NCBI GenBank assembly: GCA_010093485.1
Contig: MU001511.1
Coordinates: 496,001 to 560,000, forward strand
Length of the DNA: 64,000 nucleotides
DNA from: Karstenula rhodostoma CBS 690.94
Lineage: Eukaryota; Ascomycota; Dothideomycetes; Pleosporales; Didymosphaeriaceae
Reading direction: 5' to 3'
Part shown: positions 56,956 through 64,000 of the stretch, in pieces
Numbering within the stretch: position 1 is the stretch's first letter
How the letters are laid out: the number at the start of each line of letters is the position of its first letter
Notes under the pieces: model-generated
Database searches by the model: none
What the model saw: the letters and a program-made list of their open reading frames with translations, nothing else
What the model was told of the DNA's origin: nothing
Program-made: the position numbers and the translations under genes

Positions 56956-59417
56956 ATGGTCATGGTTGCTCTAAGAACCGACATCCTGGATCAGCTTTGC
57001 TCTGAAGATCAGCTCAAGCTGCTCGATGCGATTGATGGCCTTCGATCGCAGGGTATCGATAGCTATGTCTCCTTGCCACAGATCATTGTATGCGGCGATC
57101 AGTCCTCTGGCAAGAGCTCTGTTCTTGAAGCAATTTCTGGGGTGTCATTTCCCGTTAAAAGCAACCTATGTACCCGCTTTCCCACGGAACTAGTACTGCG
57201 CAAAACGTCCGAGATCAGTGTGGGCATCTCAATCGTTCCTGATGCCTCACAAAGCGACTGTGAGGCCCGCGCTCCGTCGTCGCTCCACGAAAAGCTGAAT
57301 AGCTTCAAAGAACTGCCACAACTGATCGAAAAGGCTCAGGAGGCTATGGCGATCTCCACGGTCGGGAAGGCGTTTTCCAAAGATCGTCTTCGGATCGAAA
57401 TTTCTGGCCCTGATCGGCCACACCTCACGATTGTCGATCTGCCTGGTCTCATTCACTCAGAGACGAGGCAACAATCCGCTTCTGACATCGAGTTGGTCCA
57501 AGATGTTGTACGATCGTATATGAAGGAGCCGAGAAGCATTATTCTAGCCGTGATCTCGGCGAAGAACGACTACGCGAATCAAATTGTGCTAAAACTCGCG
57601 CGAGCTGCCGACAAAAAGGGTGATCGCACGTTGGGTATCGTCACAAAGCCCGATACGCTTGTACCTGGTTCCACTAGTGAGCGAGCATTCGTCTCTCTTG
57701 CACGAAACCAAGACGTCGATCTCCGTCTTGGGTGGCATGTGCTGAGGAATCTGGACACGGACGTCGGGGGAGGTTCTCTTGGTTTGCGCGATACGGAGGA
57801 GAAAAAGTTCTTCTCCGAGGGTGTATGGAATACTCTTCCAAGAGCAAGTCTTGGCGTCGAGAAGCTGAGGGAGCGGCTGAGTGCTCTACTGCTCGCGCAA
57901 ATTGCAGCTGAGCTTCCTAGCTTGATGGAAGAGATCCGGAGCAAACTGGACAGTTGTAAGAGCAAGTTGGAAAAACTGGGCGAGCCCCGAGCCACTCTCG
58001 AAGAGCAGCGACTGTACCTGCTCCAGCTGAGCGAGACATGTCAATCCATCACCAGATCCGCTGTGGATGGATCGTACAACCATCCTTTCTTCGGAGACGC
58101 TACGTCGGAATCGGGATACCAGAAGCGCCTCCGCGCCGTCATACAGAATCTCAACGAGTCATTTGCGAAAAGAATGCTGGAACGAGGGCACAAGTATGAA
58201 ATTACGGATTCTACAGAACAGACGACTGATGTTCAAGTCACGGTCATCGGTAAAAGCGCGTATATGGATCATATAGAGCATGTGATCCGTCGGACCCGTG
58301 GTCGTGAACTACCCGGCACTTACAACTCAATGGTCATCGCTGACTTGTTTGTCGAACAATCTCAACCTTGGCCAAGCATCGTCAAGCAATACTCAGACGA
58401 TATCGCACAAGCTATCGAGAGCTACTTGCATCTTCTAGTTGTCCACATCTCTGACCAAACGACGTGCGAGCGACTTTTCGAGGTTCTGTTCAAGCCGGCC
58501 TTGTATCGACTGAAAGCCGCACTCGAGATAAAACTGACAGAGCTTTTGGTGGAACATCGAGAGAGTCACCCTGTCACTTACAACCATCACTTCATTGAGT
58601 CTGTCGATGAGCTTGGTGCCACTCAATTAGAGACCGAGTTTACTTCGATCATCAAAGACTTCTTTGCTATCACCAGTCTCCACTCAAGCAACTATACCGA
58701 GAAATCGGACTTTCGCCCTCTCCTGTCCGCTCTCGTGGAACGCACAAAGCCCATCATAGCTCGACCGGCGTGCTCCAAAGCTTTGGATTGCATGAAGGTG
58801 TATTACAAGGTCAGTTCACCCACATACTGAGCAGCCGGGATGCTTCCTGACGAGCAAACGCATAGCTTGCCTCCGAACGGTTTGTCGATGTAGCATCTGT
58901 GGAGGCCGTGGAAGCTACTCTAGTTGTCAAAATTCACGAGATCCTGCGGCCTCTCAATGTAGCCTTGATGTCCGCAGACGAAGTCGCGATGATTGCCGGA
59001 GAGTCGGAAGAAAGCCGATATTTCCGCAAGGAACGTACCACTCAGATTCACGTCCTGACAGAGGGTATGAAGACTTGCGCTCATATCGTAAGCCTTGCAC
59101 TTGACGGTAATAGAAGCATGAAGGGACAGCCATCGCCTCGTCCTCACTCAATAAGGACACGTCATACGCCACCTGAGGAGGAACAACCACTGATGACCAG
59201 AAGCACTCCGAGAACTGCGATTCCTGCTTTTCCTAGTACAGCCTCAGCATCTCCTTCAGCGAACACGGCGAGCTCCGGAGAGAAACTCATATTTATAGAG
59301 CCTTACGAATGTGAGACAGAGACCAATCTATCGCAAGATAATATGCCCATAGCTTCTGGTGGATCACGGAAGAAAGACAAGAAAATGAAAAGGAGAGTCC
59401 AGCGTGATGAAGAATGA
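56956..59417 (+). CDS. Dynamin-like GTPase (DRP/Mx-type, fungal accessory class)
   Basis: Model: join(56956..58809,58866..59417), 801 aa. The GTPase domain has G1 GDQSSGKSS (47-55), G2 Thr in CTRFPTEL (71-78), G3 DLPG (161-164) and G4 TKPD (230-233). The order matches dynamins: GTPase, then a helical stalk (LGVEKLRERLSALLLAQIAA, LPSLMEEIRSKLDSCKSKLE), then a GED-like helical C-terminus (ASVEAVEATLVVKIHEILRP). No PH domain or Pro-rich tail is seen; the last ~100 residues are low complexity and basic (SRKKDKKMKRRVQ). Proteins of this kind are multi-copy and variable in filamentous ascomycetes, with unknown roles. The start at MVMVALRTDILDQL is preferred over an ATG 36 codons upstream, whose leader is hydrophobic and unconserved in style. 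Confidence 0.9.
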
Positions 59418-60357
59418 AAATGACTTGGCAGCGGGTATCAGGTTCGCCTAGAGCCCACTGGTGCCTTCACGCGTACTATCAGACTTTCTGTACTGAAGGA
59501 CGGGATTGATAGCATTCTTGTACTGTATGCAGATATACTGATGACTTGTTGATCAGTTTATCGCATGTGTGGATATTTAAAGTCGCCATGCAGATCTACG
59601 GATCTGTCGTGAACCTGACTTGATTCCTCCTCGTGCACTTTGCCAGACCCTGCAGCCCTGCAGCTAGAAGATCTGCTGGTACCAATGCGCTCCGTGCTTG
59701 CCGGTGCTGAGCTTTGGTGTTTGATCTCGGTGGTGCGCGCTTGAGCCTGCGACAAACCAGACGCGCTCCTCGACAACTAGCTCCATTCCTGAGCAGCGCA
59801 CACTTTCCTCGCATAATGGCCACAGTCGAGCCACGCCTTGAACGCTCTATGGACCGACGAATTGCTCATGAGCTCTCCGGGTGATGTTAGCGCTGCCATC
59901 GTCTACAGGGTGGAGTCCAACTCGCGGTCGGCCGAAAAAAAAAAGGCTGTTACTATTCGCCTTCCGGTCAATGCTCTTTTGCGTGGCGCTGTTTAACAGT
60001 AATTACCACTTTTATGACTATCTTAAGCCATCCAACGTAGGCGTTTGGCTCAACCCCAGGAAGGTGACGTTGTTCTTGCAACTCATTAACCCTCGGTTAT
60101 GGATCGTCGGAAGAACCAGATAACTCTAACTGTTTTAGAGCATTCGGCCCAGCAATTTACGGTCTGCAGCAACTATATCACGGTATCGCCAAGATTTATG
60201 GAAGGAATCCGAATTTCCGTACTCGAAATCTGGAAACAGGCGCATCAACTAATTGTAATCAAGGGCTGAAACCGGGTCTATGCAGAACGTAGGCCAATTT
60301 CTACTAACTATACTCTCCAGCGCATCGTCGTCACCCATTGGCCACCTAACGGATTCC
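59418..60357. other. Convergent intergenic region
   Basis: 0.9 kb with no supported gene. Contains an A10-11 run near 59934-59944. Confidence 0.5.
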
Positions 60358-60852
60358 TTATTTTTTAAACCTTCCCTTGTCTGTGATGGGGGATCCCCAT
60401 ACATTGAGCCTCGCACTGCTCCCCTTTTCCATCGGCCGAATATCAGCCTCCGACTTCCGTTTTTCCTTATCGGATTTCCAGTCTTTCCAACGCTCACGCA
60501 GCGATCTCGAACTCCGTCTTGTATCTTCCGCGCGATCCGCAGCCGTTATGGGAGCGCACACTGCGTTAATGCTTGCTGCTATTTCCTGCTCTGAGCGATC
60601 TTGCACACGTGTCGTCGGCGTACTACTTGTGCTCGGATATGAAGGAGGTTTCTTCGTTGCCCAAAATGGCGGTGGGAGGGCCTTAATGTAATCCTCATAG
60701 GACTCTTTAGGTCGGGTCCCAGTTTCCTTAGCGTGCGCTTCCTCCTTGGGTGCTGGCGACTTGTCTGCCATGTTGGAATTTGAAATTGATCCAGATCGTG
60801 CGGTTTCCTCCTGTGCCTGAGCCTCTGAGGGCTTGTCTGGGATTTCTGCCAT
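60358..60852 (-). CDS. Small hypothetical protein, disordered and charged
   Basis: Single exon, 164 aa, ATG start (MAEIPDKPSEAQAQEE). The sequence is mostly disordered: an acidic/Lys N-terminus, a middle YEDYIKALPPPFWATKKPPS motif and a basic helix RSLRERWKDWKSDKEKRKSE. No signal peptide or TM segment. Such short proteins are common in filamentous ascomycetes. The aromatic-Pro motif and intact ATG frame suggest a real gene, but no function is known to me. Confidence 0.5.
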   Translation of the reverse strand: MAEIPDKPSEAQAQEETARSGSISNSNMADKSPAPKEEAHAKETGTRPKESYEDYIKALPPPFWATKKPPSYPSTSSTPTTRVQDRSEQEIAASINAVCAPITAADRAEDTRRSSRSLRERWKDWKSDKEKRKSEADIRPMEKGSSARLNVWGSPITDKGRFKK

Positions 60853-61960
60853 GCTGTTGGGGTTTGAGGAGCAGTCGGGAGCGCGTGAGATCGCCGTCAG
60901 CCTCGATTATATACATTCCAGATGGCGTGGGGGTACTCGGAATTTCGGCATTTGCACTGCCTCATTATGGCGCTAAGCAACGCTTACGAGCAACCGCGGT
61001 TTACGGTTTAGGAGGGCCTAACTACTTTGAGATAACAGCTTGGCCAAGAATACCAGACAGTTCAATTTGCACATGCGATGCTGCCTGTTAGGGATTTGTA
61101 AGCTGGGTAGCCCGAGAGTCTGACCAGCGAATGTTGTGTGATGGTCTCGTGGATGAATCATCGTGATTTGAAGGTAGCATGATCATATGCGAATCGATGT
61201 AAGATTCTAATTACATTGTATATACATTGTATGCCGCCAAGCCTTGCTTGCTTGCTTACCTAACCTTGTTTATCCACTCACAACGCTTCCTTTTGTATCA
61301 CTTTTGGACGGCAGTCAGTCCATGTTTGTTTATTATTTTACGGGACACTACTTTGTAGTCCGAGTCAACAATCAGAAAACCACATATACATTGTATTTGA
61401 GCACTATGAAATTTTTGGCATCCTACTGAGTTCTTGTTTTGCGTTTTTCCGCGGTTTGTAAAATCGCGCGAAGTGTCACATCTTATCACTATGAGGGCGG
61501 GTAAGCTAATGAAGCGGGGGACAGTGAGGTGTTGTACTTTGCCAATTGACCAAAAAAGCGGCTGAGGCGTCTGTGAGCAGGCTAACTAAAGAAGCTTCGT
61601 GCCAAGATTTTAATGTAAGATTCAAGTATCACAGTCTCGGCCGAGGCATGCTGTGCTGGCTGATGAAGGATTTGGGGTTTAGGTTGACAGCTGGGTTTTG
61701 CGGTGAATTTAGGTTCTTTGCGAAGATACTTCATATCTGCCCGACTGGCTGGATGCACACTGTGGCTCGGAAAGCTTGGGTCTTCCAGTACCACAGCCTG
61801 GGACCCCCAGCTATGACTTGAACGTGTATTGATATTGTTTCGATGCAAGGAAAGTGGGCATCATTGACCTATCAAACCACGTTTATACAAGCGCCATAAT
61901 TTCCCTGGGTATCCCCAAATGGACCAGAACGCCCGTTGCTTGCCATGAGTTGTCGATGTA
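60853..61960. other. Intergenic, AT-richer
   Basis: 1.1 kb with TTGC(T) tetramers near 61241-61257. Plus-strand frames are short and unconvincing. No gene called. Confidence 0.5.
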
Positions 61961-64000
61961 TCACTCATCTCCGCCTCCAAGCTTCAGAGACTTTGATGAC
62001 GAGGGAGCCTGGTCATTCTCAGGCACCTCAGATGCCTTCCTCTTGGTGCCAGCTGCTGATGCCGAATGCTCCTCGCCCTCGGTCTCTTCCGCGCTATCCT
62101 CCCCATCATCCTCGTTCACTGGCGGCTCGAAATCTCCTCCGGGGGCAACTTGTCCTGCTTTGTCCTTCTCGAGGCGTAGCGTCTCAGCCCTTCCTGCCTT
62201 CCTCTGGGCCCTGGCAGCGTCGCGCTCTTGTATGCCCTCCTTGTTTACGTACAGATGGCCCAGAACATCCCTTACCAGCTGCTTCATCCAACGCCGGGTT
62301 CCGCCGCCCATGGTCTCCAGGTCTTCATACACGGAATTAGGAAGCGTATCTAATCGAGATACGGTAGCGGCGGGTGAAGTCTTGTGAACACTGTAGGTGA
62401 TGGCTGCGCGAACCTTATGCCAATTGTCTGCATCGACGTCGACGTCTCGAACCACCAGGTGGATGTACTTCAGCGGCTTCTTCTGCTTCACGAGCTCCCT
62501 AGCTAATTCTGCGATGGCTTTATCGATGCGAAGGTTATTGTCCTTGTCCAGCCAGCATCCTCGTCCAGGCCATGCTGTGTATACACAAAGCACCTCGAGC
62601 TTGCGCAGGGTTCGCATCGGAGACTGTCGGTGTTAGAAATTGAATCAGCCATCAATATTTACTCTTACCACTTTATCCATTATATAGTCCGCAAACTCGG
62701 TAGGCAACTCGGGTTCCCGTACAACGCGAGTGAACATGTTGAGGTTAAGCCCCAGCCAACGGAGATTGGGCGACCCGACTGCGAAATGTCTGATATCCGG
62801 CGACGTGAATTCTTGGTTCGCAAAACGGAAGGAACCATATTCGAGGGTTGCACGCGCGAAGTCTGACATTTTGCCATCATAAGGGAGATTGTGCTGGATG
62901 CACAAGATGCGCCACTGAGAAGAGTGGCGGATAAACCTCTTAAGCTTCTCGTTGGAAATCGGGTCGTTGGGGTTGTTGGCCGTCCCGTTCCTGATGTTCT
63001 GCCGGTACACAAACTTGTACATCCCAGAATCCTTGTTCTGACTGTGTACTTGCTCGATCTTTGCCAGAAGTTCTTCGGTGGAGAATTTCTTCATCTCTTC
63101 AGGTAATTCGACGGCGTCAACAATGTCCCAGCGAGAAATACTGTTCACGATCGTGAGTGCGCCTAGTTTCCGAGAAACTTTCAGATTAGCGAGGGGGCTC
63201 ACAGGCCCAACCATGCAGCTGTAAAGGCCCAGTTCCTTGAGTTCTTCCGTATCCATACCCATGCGCTCACACATGTCCTGCCAATCTTCCACGGCGGCCT
63301 CTGAGGTCATGGTTAGTCCACCGAAGATGTTAGCTTCTTCAACAATGTTTCCGGGCTGGCTGAGCGCGACTTTGATAGTATCGATATCACATCCATTGTG
63401 AAAATAAACGTCGAAGTTTTTCCGCCCTCGGCCCTCCCCTTTCGTGGTCGGGCGCTTGCGGTCTGCCTGAGCACCACCGTAGGACTGTGGCTTGTTGGGT
63501 TCGGGATCGCCACGGCGCAACCGTATGTGTGCAGCAAACAACGTCTCCACCTCACTCCGCCAATCCTTGTCGATATTCTCTGGCAGTATGAGGATCCTCA
63601 GGGAGATGTTTGACTTCAAAAGCCTCGCAATGAGTTCGTAGTAGTTGTCAGTTATTGAAGAAGCACTGTTGAAGCCGAAGACCTCAAGTGAGTTGCTGTC
63701 CTCGAAGATGTCGAGCAGGTCGCGCAATGTGTGCTTGAGTATCCAATCAGCGGGGAAGTCAACGTCGACATGGTTGTGGTGTAGAATAAGGTTCTTCGCC
63801 CCGGCGCCGAACTTCTTGAAGTAGCCAACTTTGCATGGTCAGCAAGCGTATCGTCCTGACCGCAATCATTCAGGGCCAAAGGACGTAGAAAGCGTTGAGT
63901 TTAGGTGGGACAGGATCAGGATAAGAAGCATACCAGTCATCGGTGCATAGCCTCCGATCAACGTGCTCAGCTGTATTACCGGGAGGTCTTTATGTAGTTC
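61961..64000 (-). CDS. Hypothetical protein, 5' end beyond window
   Basis: Partial gene: complement(join(61961..62623,62669..63828,63934..>64000)). The three visible exons splice in frame (GTATGC..CAAAG, GTAAGA..CGACAG) and give about 630 aa without a start. Visible parts include LSTLIGGYAPMT, YFKKFGAGAKNLILHHNHVD, DWILKHTLRDLLDIFEDSNS, DIRHFAVGSPNLRWLGLNLN and RTLRKLEVLCVYTAWPGRGC. The pattern of short hydrophobic strands (LRWLGLNLN, LRILILPENI, LEVLCVYTAW) fits a leucine-rich-repeat-like fold, as in many fungal F-box/LRR-type hypothetical proteins; an F-box would have to lie outside the window. The C-terminus is disordered and acidic, then basic (TKRKASE). Function unknown. Confidence 0.78.

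Noticed and set aside
59934..59944. A-run as possible retroelement tail
   Set aside because: Only about ten bases, with no upstream element sequence or target-site duplication visible.
1..64000. rRNA, tRNA or full-length transposons
   Set aside because: Scanned by eye for T-loops, rRNA-like blocks, transposase or reverse-transcriptase motifs; none found with enough support.

Overview
The window is nuclear DNA of a filamentous ascomycete (Pezizomycotina). Genes carry short 45-60 bp introns with GT..AG ends and CTAAC/CTGAC-type branch sites. The gene set is fungal: two HET-domain loci, an AA9 LPMO, a WSC-AA5 oxidase, a GH16 type II membrane protein, SMC1, JIP5 and GPC1. A plant-associated or saprobic Dothideomycete would fit, but the class is a guess. 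All spliced models were built by hand from splice signals and reading-frame continuity.

Layout. 0-4 kb: a secreted Cys-rich protein made of three homologous cysteine modules, then an F-box protein. 4.4-14.2 kb: housekeeping block with SMC1 (cohesin), divergent GPC1, an AA9 LPMO and JIP5. 15-25 kb: a frameshifted small secreted-protein gene, a decayed HET gene, a crystallin-like secreted protein, folylpolyglutamate synthase and an intact HET gene. 25-29.7 kb: GPI14 and TRAX share a 247-bp divergent promoter, followed by a PIN/RGG protein. 31.5-43.8 kb: three surface-polysaccharide genes, namely a multi-exon ZtGT2-like family 2 glycosyltransferase, a membrane-anchored GH16 glucanase and an oxidase with four WSC domains. 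43.8-56.9 kb: a 13-kb gene-poor accessory interval with decayed coding remnants, a degenerate ~34-bp repeat family (LELVDVSIEVEV-like on the plus strand, NLDTDIHKLEI-like on the minus strand), tandem duplications and a possible LINE remnant. 56.9-64 kb: a dynamin-like GTPase, a small basic hypothetical protein and a hypothetical gene that runs off the right edge.

The most novel-looking items are the triple-module Cys-rich secreted protein, whose introns sit at homologous points in modules 1 and 2, and the repeat-laden decayed locus at 49-52.4 kb. A 10-base assembly gap lies at 8525-8534.
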